NCBI RefSeq assembly: GCF_001665785.1
Contig: NZ_LZSO01000042.1
Span: 1-64,000, forward strand
Direction: 5' to 3'
Source: Mycolicibacterium peregrinum
Lineage (GTDB): Bacteria > Actinomycetota > Actinomycetes > Mycobacteriales > Mycobacteriaceae
Length of the DNA: 64,000 nucleotides
Within the stretch, counting starts at the first letter, position 1. The number at the start of each line of letters is the position of its first letter. A program made the translations under genes and the position numbers. Positions 53,793 through 63,510 of the stretch are shown piece after piece. Under the pieces are notes generated by a model. It was not told the origin of the DNA and made no database searches. It was given only the letters and a program-made list of their open reading frames with translations.

Positions 53793-54199
53793 TTGGCACT
53801 CCCTTCCAGCAGGCCGTGTCGCGGTTCGACCGCTGTCAGGCTCGATGCCCGGCGTGCGCGCGTTGAGTCGCGGAATTAGGCCGGTGGTGACACGCGGCAA
53901 TCAGTGACTCAACGCCCGCCCGGGCGATCACAATCAATAACGGTATGTTCGCTGAATTTGTGTGTCCCGGAATCTGATCAATCCACCGGATAGATATAAG
54001 CGATTTCAAACACTTCGTGGTGATCCGCGGTACGCCGCATGACAGTCAAGATCAGGACCCTTTGATTCCGGTGTGCAGCCGTCCACGGGTCAGAGTAGGC
54101 GGGCGGCAATGACGCTGATGTGATTTACCAAGTAATTGGATATAGGTTTGCTGACGTTTCCGTATATGTGGCGTCGATTGCCGCGTTACCCTGATCCGC
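53793..54199. promoter_or_regulatory. Divergent promoter region between PKS and FAAL genes
   Basis: About 400 bases without a supported gene, markedly richer in A and T (53930-54180) than the flanking genes. It must drive the PKS-methyltransferase run leftward and the FAAL-hydrolase run rightward. Besides the -10-like element listed separately I see no clear operator. Confidence 0.6.
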
Positions 54200-54200
54200 G
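54187..54200 (+). promoter_or_regulatory. Candidate -10 element for a leaderless FAAL transcript
   Basis: TACCCT at 54187-54192 fits the mycobacterial -10 pattern TANNNT and ends seven bases before the GTG start at 54200. The GTG has no ribosome binding site. This is the expected geometry of a leaderless message. Confidence 0.45.
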
Positions 54201-55927
54201 TGGGTGAGACATCCATTTTGACGCTGCTGTGTGAACGGGCCGGCCTGCAGGGCGATGACACGGCGATGACGTTTGTTGACTATGAAAATAATTGGAACGG
54301 TGACGCGGAGAGTCTGACGTACTCGCAGCTGTATCGGCGCACGTGCACCGTCGCACGAGAGGTCGAACGTTTCGGCTCACCTGGTGACCGCGCCCTGGTC
54401 TTGGCGCCCCAGGGGCTGGACTACATCGTGGCCTTCTTCGGCGCGCTGCAGGCGGGGCGAATCGCCGTTCCGCTGGCGGTTCCGCTCGGTGGTGTCAGTG
54501 ATGAGCGCGTCAGCTCGGTGCTGCAAGACGCGGCGCCATCGACGATTCTCACCACCTCGGCGGTCGCCGGCGTAGTGGCCGACTACGTGGGATCGGACTC
54601 CGGGACAGCGCCGGCGATCGTCGAGGTCGATGCGCTGGATAGCGCTGCCCCGGCACGGCTGGGGCTGCAGGGCGAAAACCTCACGGACACAGCATATTTG
54701 CAGTACACCTCCGGATCGACTCGTCGGCCGGCCGGGGTGATGATGTCACACCGAAACCTGCTGGCCAACTATGAACAGTTGACCTCGGGCTACTTCGCGG
54801 AATTCAACAATGTCGTTCCCGAAGACTCCACCATCGTGTCTTGGCTGCCCTTCTATCACGACATGGGCTTGTATCTCGGCGTGTGCGCGCCGGTGCTCGC
54901 CGGAGTGCCGGCCATGCTGATGAGCCCAGTGGCGTTTCTGCAGAGGCCCGCCCGGTGGATGCAGATGCTGGCCATGAACGGTCGCACCTACACGGCCGCG
55001 CCGAACTTCGCGTTCGAACTGGCGGTGCGCAAGACATCCGACGAGGACATGGCCGGGCTCGATCTGTCGAATGTGCTCGCCATCATCACCGGTAGCGAGC
55101 GAGTGCACCCCGCAACGCTGGAACGTTTCACCCAGCGCTTCGCCCGACTGAACCTCGGCGCGTCGGTGATACGACCGTCCTACGGTCTTGCCGAAGCCAC
55201 CGTGTACGTCGCAACGCGCGAATCGGGAGAACCGCCGGCGATCGTGCGCTTCGACCCCGAGTCGCTGACCGCGGGCACCGCACGGCGGTGCCAGAACGGA
55301 GCAGGCGCACCCCTGGTCAGCTACGGCACCCCGATCTCGCCGACGATCCGGATCGTCGATGCCGAGACGAAGACCGAGTGTCCGCCCGGAACCGTAGGGG
55401 AGATCTGGGTGTACGGGGACAACGTCGCAAGCGGCTACTGGCACCGGCCGCAGGAGACCGAATCCACCTTCGATGCGAGGCTTGTCGCTCCGTCGGCCGG
55501 TACGCCTGAGGGGCCATGGTTACGAACTGGGGACTCGGGATTCATGTTCGACGGCGAGCTGTTCGTCATCGGCCGCATCAAGGATCTGTTGATTGTCTAT
55601 GGGCGTAATCACTCGCCCGACGACATCGAGGCGACGATCCAGGAGATCAGTCGGAGCCGCTGTGCAGCCATCGCGGTCCCGGACGGCTCTACTGAGAAGC
55701 TCGTTGTCATCATTGAAGTCAGGAAGCGGGCCGAGACGCCCGAGGACCAGCTCTCTGCCGTCAAGCGCGAAGTGACTTCAGCGATCTTCAATACCCACAG
55801 CCTGGGTGTCGCGGATCTGGTTCTGGTGTCGCCTGGTTCGATTCCGATCACGACAAGCGGCAAGGTCCGGCGTTCCGCGTGTGTCGAGCAATACCGGCAC
55901 GGTCAGTTCGCCCGTCTGGACGCTTAG
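54200..55927 (+). CDS. Fatty-acyl-AMP ligase (FAAL, FadD26/FadD28 type)
   Basis: 575 residues of the ANL superfamily in the FAAL branch, which activates long fatty acids as acyl-adenylates and passes them to a PKS or carrier instead of CoA. Motifs: YTSGSTRRPAGV (from residue 169), SWLPFYHDMGL, GSERVHP, RPSYGLAEATVYVA, TGDSGF and IKDLLIVYGRNHSPDDIE. The start is GTG at 54200. It diverges from the Mas-like PKS, the same pairing as FadD28 with Mas, so it most likely primes that PKS. The alpha/beta hydrolase gene follows 24 bases later. Confidence 0.92.
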   Translation: MGETSILTLLCERAGLQGDDTAMTFVDYENNWNGDAESLTYSQLYRRTCTVAREVERFGSPGDRALVLAPQGLDYIVAFFGALQAGRIAVPLAVPLGGVSDERVSSVLQDAAPSTILTTSAVAGVVADYVGSDSGTAPAIVEVDALDSAAPARLGLQGENLTDTAYLQYTSGSTRRPAGVMMSHRNLLANYEQLTSGYFAEFNNVVPEDSTIVSWLPFYHDMGLYLGVCAPVLAGVPAMLMSPVAFLQRPARWMQMLAMNGRTYTAAPNFAFELAVRKTSDEDMAGLDLSNVLAIITGSERVHPATLERFTQRFARLNLGASVIRPSYGLAEATVYVATRESGEPPAIVRFDPESLTAGTARRCQNGAGAPLVSYGTPISPTIRIVDAETKTECPPGTVGEIWVYGDNVASGYWHRPQETESTFDARLVAPSAGTPEGPWLRTGDSGFMFDGELFVIGRIKDLLIVYGRNHSPDDIEATIQEISRSRCAAIAVPDGSTEKLVVIIEVRKRAETPEDQLSAVKREVTSAIFNTHSLGVADLVLVSPGSIPITTSGKVRRSACVEQYRHGQFARLDA

Positions 55928-55951
55928 GCGTATGCGCCAGCGGGGTGAGAA

Positions 55952-56785
55952 ATGAATCTGGCCTACGACGATCGCGGTCACGGCGAGGCTGTGCTGTTCA
56001 TTGCCGGTCAAGGCGGCGCTGGCCGCACCTGGGATCTCTATCAAGTACCAGCATTTCGGGCCGCGGGTTACCGAGTCATCACCTTCGACAATCGGGGGGT
56101 GGGAGCGACGGCAGGTGCCGAAGGTTTCACCACGGCAACCATGGTGGCTGATACGGCGGCGTTGATCGAGCGCCTCGATGTGGCTCCCGTCCGGCTGGTG
56201 GCGGTTTCGATGGGCTCGTACATCGCCCAAGAACTGATGCTGGCCCGGCCTGAACTGGTAAGCCAGGCGGCATTGATGGCCACCCGAGGGCGGCATGACC
56301 GCACCCGCGAGTTCTTTCGCACCGCTGAACGGGATCTGGCGAATGCCGGCGTGCAGCTGCCGGCCACCTATGAAGCGAAACTGCGTCTGCTAGAGAGCTT
56401 TTCGCCGAAAACGCTGAACAACGAGGAACTGGTTCGGGATTGGATCGACACCTTCACGATGTGGCCTCCCAGGCTGACGCCCGGGATCCGCGCTCAGTAC
56501 GGCGTTGCCCCGCAGAACGACCGCCGGCCCGCCTACCGGACGATCACCACACCCGTGTTGGTGATCGGATTCGCCGACGACCTGGTGATGCCCCCGTACC
56601 TCGGCGCAGAGGTGGCAGACGCCTTGCCGAACGGGCGATATCTGGAGATCGCCGACACCGGTCACCTCGGTTTCCTGGAACGGCCCAACGCGGTGAACTC
56701 AGCGATCTTGGACTTCTTTGCGGGCAGCTCTGCGGGTAACAGCCACGGCGTCAGCACCTTTGACGGCCACCGGGATTGCCTATGA
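55952..56785 (+). CDS. Alpha/beta hydrolase
   Basis: A 277-residue alpha/beta hydrolase without signal peptide. The likely triad is S86 in AVSMGS, an aspartate at D209/D210 (FADDLVMPP) and H238 (TGHLGFLE). An oxyanion region, GQGGAGRTWD, follows strand 3. A GGGGTGAGA ribosome site precedes the ATG. It sits directly behind the FAAL gene and probably shares its transcript. It could act as an editing type II thioesterase for stalled PKS or NRPS carriers, or as an esterase on the product; the sequence does not distinguish these. The last 20 or so residues look like an unstructured extension. Confidence 0.75.
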   Translation: MNLAYDDRGHGEAVLFIAGQGGAGRTWDLYQVPAFRAAGYRVITFDNRGVGATAGAEGFTTATMVADTAALIERLDVAPVRLVAVSMGSYIAQELMLARPELVSQAALMATRGRHDRTREFFRTAERDLANAGVQLPATYEAKLRLLESFSPKTLNNEELVRDWIDTFTMWPPRLTPGIRAQYGVAPQNDRRPAYRTITTPVLVIGFADDLVMPPYLGAEVADALPNGRYLEIADTGHLGFLERPNAVNSAILDFFAGSSAGNSHGVSTFDGHRDCL

Positions 56786-57138
56786 CCACCTTCTACGGGC
56801 GAGCTCCGGCCGCTTCCCCCGTAGCGTCATACAGCTGCCATTCAAGGCACGGGGAAATGTTAGCCGCGGTAACTTCCGTTCCGCGTCGTGGGCCTATCGT
56901 TTGCACTACGATCCCGTATTACCTTGGGAACGGGCCGATATGGAGGTCTACCGGATGCTCTACTCGTCATGTTCGGACCATCCTGCCCGAGTTGCTGCGG
57001 GTTTGCCGTGATTTCAACTCACGGCGGGCGTGGGATGCCGACCGCGTTCGAGTTGCCAACATCTTGGGGGTGGCGGATGTGCATCGCCGGTTCCTGCACG
57101 GGGGATGAGCCCGACGGCACCACGGATTCAGGGGGTTC
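56786..57138. other. Gene-free stretch upstream of mmpS
   Basis: About 350 bases with several overlapping short frames in different phases but none with recognisable protein features. It probably contains the promoter for the mmpS-mmpL-mmpL operon. No clear operator or riboswitch is seen. Confidence 0.45.
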
Positions 57139-57573
57139 GTGATCTTGGGGGCTTTGAAGCGGCTGTGGATACCGCTGGTGATAGTGGTAGTCCTCCTCGC
57201 CGGGGGGTTCACCGTACTGCGCCTGCACGGAGTTTTCGGCTCCCAGGTTCGGCCCGCGTATGCAGATACCGAGCTTGAGGAGCGCAAGCCATACGACCCC
57301 AAACAGCTGGTCTACGAGGTGTTTGGTCCCGCTGGGACAGTGGCGAACATCAGCTACTTCGATGCCGATGCCGAGCCGCAGTTTATTGAAAACGCAAGTT
57401 TGCCATGGACGTTGAAGTTCGCGATGACCGAGGCAACGGCGATGGTCAACGTCATCGCGCAGGGAGACACCGACAGCATCGGATGCCGAATCACAGTGGG
57501 TGACAAGGTCAAAGCCGAGCGCATCGGCCAAGGGGAAAAGGCGTTCACCTACTGCCTGCTGAAGGCCGCGTGA
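57139..57573 (+). CDS. MmpS-family small membrane protein
   Basis: 144 residues: an N-terminal membrane anchor (about residues 8-28, LWIPLVIVVVLLAGGFTVLRL) and an extracytoplasmic beta-rich domain with VYEVFGPAGTVANISYFD, the MmpS signature, ending near C139. MmpS proteins partner MmpL transporters in lipid export; in GPL systems MmpS4 is needed for full production. The start is GTG at 57139 with GGGGG just upstream. The stop overlaps the start of the first mmpL by four bases (GTGA), so the two are translated together. Confidence 0.9.
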   Translation: MILGALKRLWIPLVIVVVLLAGGFTVLRLHGVFGSQVRPAYADTELEERKPYDPKQLVYEVFGPAGTVANISYFDADAEPQFIENASLPWTLKFAMTEATAMVNVIAQGDTDSIGCRITVGDKVKAERIGQGEKAFTYCLLKAA

Positions 57574-60458
57574 CCAGCCCGCCGCCGAACAACCGGTCAC
57601 CGCGGGTGCCGCGGGTGATTCGTTCGCTGGCGGTACCGATCATCCTTCTGTGGTTGGTGATCGCGTACCTTCTTGGCGCCTTCGTCCCGCCGCTGGAACA
57701 GGTCGAGAAAGAGCATTCCGTATCGTTCATCCCCACCGATGCGCCGTCCTTTGAGGCGGTGCGGCGGATGGGGAACAGCTTCGGCGAGTCCAAATCCAAC
57801 AGTGTGGCGATGATCGTGCTGGAGGGCCAACAACCCCTCGGCGATGAGGCGCACCGCTACTACAACGATCTGGTCCGTCAACTGAAAGCCGACAAGGCGC
57901 ACGTCCAACACGTGCAGGATTTCTGGGGAGATCCGCTCACCGCTGGTGCGGCCCAGAGCGCCGACAACAAGGCCGTGTATGTCCAGATGAGTCTGTCCGG
58001 TGATCTCGGTCAACCGTTGTCGGACGAATCCTTGCAGGCTGTGCGCGATGTTGTGAAACAAACCCCACCCCCTCCCGGGGTGAAGGCTTATGTGACGGGA
58101 CCCGCGGCGATAGTTGCCGATCTGAGTGACAGTGGCAACCGGACGGTCTTGCTGGTCACGGGGCTGAGCCTTGCGGTGATCCTCGCGATGCTGTTGTTCT
58201 TCTTCCGCTCGATATTCACGGCGGTCATCCTGCTGCTTTTGGTGGGAGTCCAATTACAGGTGGCCCGCGGTGTGATCGCACTGCTCGGTGATCACGGGCT
58301 GATCGGTCTTTCCACGTACGCAGTCAATCTTCTGGTGACACTAGGGATCGCAGCCGGAACGGATTACGGCATCTTTTATGTCGGGCGCTATCAGGAGGCG
58401 CGTCAGGCCGGAGAAGACCGGGAAACAGCCTTTTACACCACCTACCGCAGCGTCGCCCGGGTCGTGCTGGCTTCGGGCCTGACCATCGCCGGCGCGGTTT
58501 TCTGCCTCAGCTTTACGCGGTTGCCCTATTTCCGCACGCTCGGCATTCCCTGTGCACTGGGCATGGTGGTCGCCGTTTGTGTGGCATTGACACTGATTCC
58601 GGCAGTTCTCGCGATAGGCAGCAGGTTCGGGCTGTTCGAACCCAAACGCAAGATCATCGCCCGTCGCTGGCGGCGGGTAGGTACAGCTATCGTGCGATGG
58701 CCCGCACCCATTCTCGTCGCAACATGCGCGGTGTCGCTCATCGGACTATTGGCGCTGCCGGCGTATCAACCCGGGTACAACGACCAGAAATATCTGCCCA
58801 AAGACATCCCGGCCAATGCGGGATATGACGCCGCGGCACGCCATTTTCCGCAGTCTCTGATGATGTCGCCCGACATCCTGTTGGTCGAGGCCGACCATGA
58901 CCTTCGTAATCCCGCAGATTTCCTGATTCTGAACAAACTGACCAAAGGGGTGCTGGCAGTCCCCGGGGTGTCCCGGGTACAGGCGGTGACCCGGCCCGAG
59001 GGCATTCCTCTCAAGCACACCACCATTCCGTTCCTCATCAGCTCCTCGAACGCCGGCCAACTCCAGCTCCTGCCGTTCCAGAAGGCGCGGATGAACGATC
59101 TGGTCACCCAAGCCGACGAGATCACCAAGACGGTTGGCGTGATGCAGCGCATGTACGGCCTCATGCAACAGCTCGCTGCCACGACCAACAGCCTGGTCGG
59201 CAAGACGCACGAGCTCGAAGACACCACAAAAGAGCTGCGGGATCATATGGCGGACTTCGATGACTTCTGGCGGCCGGTTCGCAACTATCTCTACTGGGAG
59301 CCGCATTGCTTCAACATCCCCATCTGCTGGTCGCTCAAGTCCTTGTTCGAGGCGCTGGACGGGGTCGACAAAGTCACCGTCACGATGCATCAGCTGCTCG
59401 GGAACCTCGACCAGTTGAATGCGCTGATGCCGCAGATGATCGCCCAATTCCCGGCAATGATCGCGACCATGCAGAGCACGCGCAGCGTGTTATTGGGAAT
59501 GCACACCACAATGTCGGGGATTTTCTCCCAGATGGAGGAGATGAGTGACAACGCCACTGCGATGGGCAGGGCGTTCGACGCCGCTCAGAATGACGATTCC
59601 TTCTACTTGCCTCCGGAGATTTTCAAGAACGCCGACTTCAAGCGGGTCATGAACGTCTTCGTTTCACCGGATGGGAAGTCGGTCCGCTTCCTGATCTCCC
59701 AACGGGGCGATCCCGCGACGCCAGAAGGCATCGCTCGGGTCGACCCGATCAAGACCGCGGCGGAGGAGGCACTCAAAGGCACTCCGCTCGAGAACGCAAG
59801 GATCTATCTGACCGGCACCGCGGCGATGGCGAAAGACCAGGTGGATGGGTCCACATATGACCTGCTGATCGCTGGAATCGCGGCGCTGTGCCTGATCTTC
59901 ATCATCATGCTGGTCATGATCCGGAGCCTGGTGGCGGCCATGGTGATCGTGGGCACGGTGGCGCTCTCTCTTGGCGCAGCTTTCGGCATGTCTGTATTGA
60001 TCTGGCAGCACATACTCGGAATCCAGTTGAACTGGATCGTGCTCGCCATTTCGCTCATCATCCTTTTGGCTGTCGGTTCTGATTACAACCTGTTGCTGGT
60101 ATCCCGGATGAAAGAGGAGACCGCCGCGGGCATCAATACAGGCATCATCCGCGCGATGGCCGGCAGCGGAAAGGTGGTGACGGCCGCGGGTCTGGTGTTC
60201 GCGTCCACCATGTTGGCGATGTTGGCCAGCGATGTCCGCACCATCGGTCAGGTGGGATCCACCATCGGGATCGGTCTGCTGTTCGACACACTGGTGGTGC
60301 GCGCGTTCATGACGCCCTCGATCGCCGCGCTGCTGGGCCGGTGGTTCTGGTGGCCACTACGCGTGCGCCCCCGCCCCGCCAGTGCGCTGCTGAGGGCGAC
60401 CGGGCCGCGGCCGTTGGTGCGTTCCCTGCTGTTGAAGCCAGAGGAACGCGGATCTTGA
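57570..60458 (+). CDS. MmpL lipid transporter, first copy
   Basis: A 962-residue RND-type exporter of the MmpL4/MmpL5 group. About 12 membrane segments in two halves, with the proton-relay pairs D265-Y266 (GTDYGIFYVGRY) and D838-Y839 (VGSDYNLLLVSRMKEE). The second periplasmic loop holds a long alpha-helical hairpin rich in Met and Gln, with paired cysteines in CFNIPIC; this coiled-coil is typical of MmpL4/5. The GTG start overlaps the mmpS stop. It is the likely inner-membrane exporter of the lipopeptide. It resembles the following gene closely along its whole length, as in the mmpL4a/mmpL4b pair of GPL loci. Confidence 0.92.
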   Translation: MTSPPPNNRSPRVPRVIRSLAVPIILLWLVIAYLLGAFVPPLEQVEKEHSVSFIPTDAPSFEAVRRMGNSFGESKSNSVAMIVLEGQQPLGDEAHRYYNDLVRQLKADKAHVQHVQDFWGDPLTAGAAQSADNKAVYVQMSLSGDLGQPLSDESLQAVRDVVKQTPPPPGVKAYVTGPAAIVADLSDSGNRTVLLVTGLSLAVILAMLLFFFRSIFTAVILLLLVGVQLQVARGVIALLGDHGLIGLSTYAVNLLVTLGIAAGTDYGIFYVGRYQEARQAGEDRETAFYTTYRSVARVVLASGLTIAGAVFCLSFTRLPYFRTLGIPCALGMVVAVCVALTLIPAVLAIGSRFGLFEPKRKIIARRWRRVGTAIVRWPAPILVATCAVSLIGLLALPAYQPGYNDQKYLPKDIPANAGYDAAARHFPQSLMMSPDILLVEADHDLRNPADFLILNKLTKGVLAVPGVSRVQAVTRPEGIPLKHTTIPFLISSSNAGQLQLLPFQKARMNDLVTQADEITKTVGVMQRMYGLMQQLAATTNSLVGKTHELEDTTKELRDHMADFDDFWRPVRNYLYWEPHCFNIPICWSLKSLFEALDGVDKVTVTMHQLLGNLDQLNALMPQMIAQFPAMIATMQSTRSVLLGMHTTMSGIFSQMEEMSDNATAMGRAFDAAQNDDSFYLPPEIFKNADFKRVMNVFVSPDGKSVRFLISQRGDPATPEGIARVDPIKTAAEEALKGTPLENARIYLTGTAAMAKDQVDGSTYDLLIAGIAALCLIFIIMLVMIRSLVAAMVIVGTVALSLGAAFGMSVLIWQHILGIQLNWIVLAISLIILLAVGSDYNLLLVSRMKEETAAGINTGIIRAMAGSGKVVTAAGLVFASTMLAMLASDVRTIGQVGSTIGIGLLFDTLVVRAFMTPSIAALLGRWFWWPLRVRPRPASALLRATGPRPLVRSLLLKPEERGS

Positions 60459-60486
60459 CGACCGCGTCTCCCGTGCTGGAGGCCCC

Positions 60487-63366
60487 GTGACCGACCGACG
60501 GATGACCTCCGGGCCGCCGCGGGTCGCGCGGACGATCCATCGGTTCGCGGTGTTGATCATTCTGGCCTGGTTGGTGATCGTCGCAATCCTGACTTTCGCC
60601 GTGCCGTCCCTCGAAACAGTCGGGCGCCAGTACTCGGTATCACTGGTGCCCAGGGACGCTCCGTCGTTCCAGGCGATGCAGCGCATGGGCAAGAGCTTCG
60701 GCGAATCCGATTCCGACAGCGTGGCGATGATCGTCCTGGAGTCCCAACAACCGCTCGACGACACGGCGCACCGGTACTACAACGACCTGATCCGGCAGTT
60801 GAAAGCCGACACCCGTCATGTGCAGCACATCCAGGACTACTGGGGTGACCCGCTGACGGCCACCGCGGTGCAGAGCACTGACAACAAGTCCGTTTACGTC
60901 CAGTTGAATCTGGCCGGCAACCAAGGTGAATCGCTGGCGAACGAATCCGTTCAGGCGGTCCGGGACATCGTTGCTCGGACTCCACCGCCGCCGGGAGTCG
61001 CGACGTACGTCACCGGCCCGGCACCGCTGGTGTCCGACATGAACCACGCCGGTGACCATTCGATCATCAAGATCACCATCGTCACCCTTGTGGTGATTTT
61101 GACGATGCTGCTGCTCGTATACCGGTCGATCGTCACCGCGGTCCTCCTGTTGCTCATGGTCGGCATACAGGTGCAAGTGGCCCGGGGAGTGGTCGCATTA
61201 CTCGGTGATCACGGGGTCATCGGGCTTTCGACGTTCGCTGTCAATCTGTTGGTCTCGCTCGGGATCGCGGTGGGAACGGACTACGGCATCTTTTTCCTCG
61301 GCCGGTACCAGGAGGCACGTCAGGCCGGTGAGGATCGGGAAACGGCCTTCTACACCACATATCGAAGTGTTGCGAAGGTGGTACTCGGGTCCGGGATGAC
61401 GATCGCGGGCGCGATTTTCTGTCTGACTTTCGCCCGGTTGCCCTATTTCCACACCATGGGTGTTCCCACCGCCGTAGCCATGGTGGTCGCGGTCGCGGTG
61501 GCGCTGACCCTTATTCCTGCGGTGCTTGCGGTGGGTGGTCGTTTCGGGCTTTTCGAACCCAAACGCAAGATCATCGTCCGCCGATGGCGGCGTCTGGGCA
61601 CGGCCATCGTCCGTTGGCCTGCGCCTATTCTCATCACGGCCTGTGTGGTCGCATTGATCGGGTTGCTTGCCCTGCCGGCATATCAGACCAGCTATAACGA
61701 CCGGCTGTACGTGCCGGCAGACATTCCGGCGAATGTGGGATATGCGGCAGCTGAGCGGCACTTCCCCCAATCGCGAATGACGCCGGACGTCTTGTTGGTC
61801 GAGGCCGACCGCGATATGCGCAACCCCGCAGATCTGCTGATCTTGAACAAATTGGCCAAGGCGGTCTTCGCGGTGCACGGGATTTCTCGAGTTCAGGGCA
61901 TTACCCGCCCTGAGGGCAACCCGATCAACCGGACCTCTATACCATTCCTGCTCAGCCTGCAGAACGCCAATCAGAAACAGCTGTTGCCATTCCAGCGCAA
62001 TCAAATGGGTGACCTGCTCAAGCAGGCGGATGACATGACGACATTGATCAATCTGATGAACCAGATGGTGAGTGTGACGCAAAGGATGGTCAATGTCACG
62101 CACGATATGACGCGGATCATGGGTGAGCTGGAATCGGATATCAAAGAGTTGCGCGACCACATCGCGGACTTCGAGGACTTTTGGCGGCCGGTCCGGAACT
62201 ACTTCTATTGGGAGCCGCACTGCTTCGATATACCGTTCTGTTTCTCGTTTCGCTCCGTATTCGATGCGCTCGACTCGGTCGACGCGGTTGTCGACCAGGT
62301 GCATGGCCTCGTTAGCGAAACCGGTCGGCTAGACCAGCTCATGCCGCAGCTGATCAGGCAGTTCCCGCCGATGATCGCGTCCATGCAGGCGATGCGGACC
62401 ATGACGCTGACCATGCACAGCACAATGATGGGCACCTTCGACCTCATGGACGAGATGGGCGCGAATGCCACCGCGATGGGCGAGGCTTTCGATGCGGCCC
62501 GAAACGATGACACTTTCTATCTACCGCCTGAAGTTCTGCAGAACGAGGACTTCAAGCGCGCGATGAATTTGTTCTTTTCGCCGGACGGCAAGTCGGTACG
62601 ATTCATAATTTCGCACCGGGGCGATCCCGCCACACCTGAAGGCATCGCTCGAGCCGACGCGATAGTCCGGGCGGCGGAAGAGGCCCTCAAGGTAACGCCT
62701 TTGGAAGGTGCGAAGATTTATTTGGCCGGGACCGCAGCGACATTCAGAGACATGCGGGATGGCTCCGCGTACGACCTGCTGATCGCGGGCGTGGCTGCGC
62801 TGTGCCTCATTTTCATCATCATGCTGCTCATGACGCGCAGCCTGATCGCTGCCCTGGTCATCGTTGGCACGGTGGCGCTGTCGCTAGGTGCGGCGTTCGG
62901 ACTGTCTGTATTGATCTGGCAGCACATTCTGGGCATACACCTGCACTGGCTCGTCCTTGCGATGTCCGTGATCATCCTTTTGGCGGTCGGTTCCGACTAC
63001 AACCTGCTGCTGGTGTCCCGGATGAAGGAAGAGATCGGGGCGGGCATCAACACGGGCATCATCCGGGCGATGGCAGGCAGCGGAAAGGTCGTGACCGCGG
63101 CGGGTCTGGTGTTCGCCTTCACGATGATGTCGATGGTGGCCAGTGACCTGCGGATCATCGGTCAGGTGGGGTCCACCATCGGGATCGGTCTCCTGCTGGA
63201 CACCCTGGTAGTCCGGGCCCTGATGACTCCGTCCATCGCCGCACTGCTCGGCCGCTGGTTCTGGTGGCCGCAACGCGTGCGCCCCCGTCCGGCCAGCGGA
63301 CTGCTACGGGATACCGGCCCTCGTCCAGTGGTGCGTTCACTGCTTCTGCCGCGCGAAACGGACTGA
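60487..63366 (+). CDS. MmpL lipid transporter, second copy
   Basis: 959 residues and a tandem paralog of the preceding MmpL. The proton-relay pairs are D265-Y266 and D837-Y838, and the periplasmic coiled-coil with CFDIPFC is kept. The GTG start is 28 bases after the first copy. The two differ most in the helical hairpin (residues about 490-680), while membrane segments are nearly the same, suggesting duplication followed by adaptation of the periplasmic part. They may act as a heteromer, as both MmpL4a and MmpL4b are required for GPL. Confidence 0.92.
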   Translation: MTDRRMTSGPPRVARTIHRFAVLIILAWLVIVAILTFAVPSLETVGRQYSVSLVPRDAPSFQAMQRMGKSFGESDSDSVAMIVLESQQPLDDTAHRYYNDLIRQLKADTRHVQHIQDYWGDPLTATAVQSTDNKSVYVQLNLAGNQGESLANESVQAVRDIVARTPPPPGVATYVTGPAPLVSDMNHAGDHSIIKITIVTLVVILTMLLLVYRSIVTAVLLLLMVGIQVQVARGVVALLGDHGVIGLSTFAVNLLVSLGIAVGTDYGIFFLGRYQEARQAGEDRETAFYTTYRSVAKVVLGSGMTIAGAIFCLTFARLPYFHTMGVPTAVAMVVAVAVALTLIPAVLAVGGRFGLFEPKRKIIVRRWRRLGTAIVRWPAPILITACVVALIGLLALPAYQTSYNDRLYVPADIPANVGYAAAERHFPQSRMTPDVLLVEADRDMRNPADLLILNKLAKAVFAVHGISRVQGITRPEGNPINRTSIPFLLSLQNANQKQLLPFQRNQMGDLLKQADDMTTLINLMNQMVSVTQRMVNVTHDMTRIMGELESDIKELRDHIADFEDFWRPVRNYFYWEPHCFDIPFCFSFRSVFDALDSVDAVVDQVHGLVSETGRLDQLMPQLIRQFPPMIASMQAMRTMTLTMHSTMMGTFDLMDEMGANATAMGEAFDAARNDDTFYLPPEVLQNEDFKRAMNLFFSPDGKSVRFIISHRGDPATPEGIARADAIVRAAEEALKVTPLEGAKIYLAGTAATFRDMRDGSAYDLLIAGVAALCLIFIIMLLMTRSLIAALVIVGTVALSLGAAFGLSVLIWQHILGIHLHWLVLAMSVIILLAVGSDYNLLLVSRMKEEIGAGINTGIIRAMAGSGKVVTAAGLVFAFTMMSMVASDLRIIGQVGSTIGIGLLLDTLVVRALMTPSIAALLGRWFWWPQRVRPRPASGLLRDTGPRPVVRSLLLPRETD

Positions 63367-63510
63367 TTGTCAGCACCTTTCCTGCATATGGGTGGCAAAC
63401 TGTTTTCTTGCGCAAATACCTGACTGGGTGCGGATCTAGCAAATTGTGAAAACACCGGCGAGGTCGCCATGGGCGAGTAAAGTCCGCGTTCAGGGGAGGA
63501 GGTCCACATC

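Noticed and set aside
56776..57108. A 110-codon frame between the hydrolase and mmpS
   Set aside because: No ribosome site, no recognisable domain, overlaps other equally poor frames and the end of the hydrolase gene.
10133..63366. Calling the locus a standard GPL (mps1-mps2) cluster
   Set aside because: The NRPSs have nine modules, three N-MT domains, no epimerases and a TE end, and no glycosyltransferase or PapA gene is present in the window.
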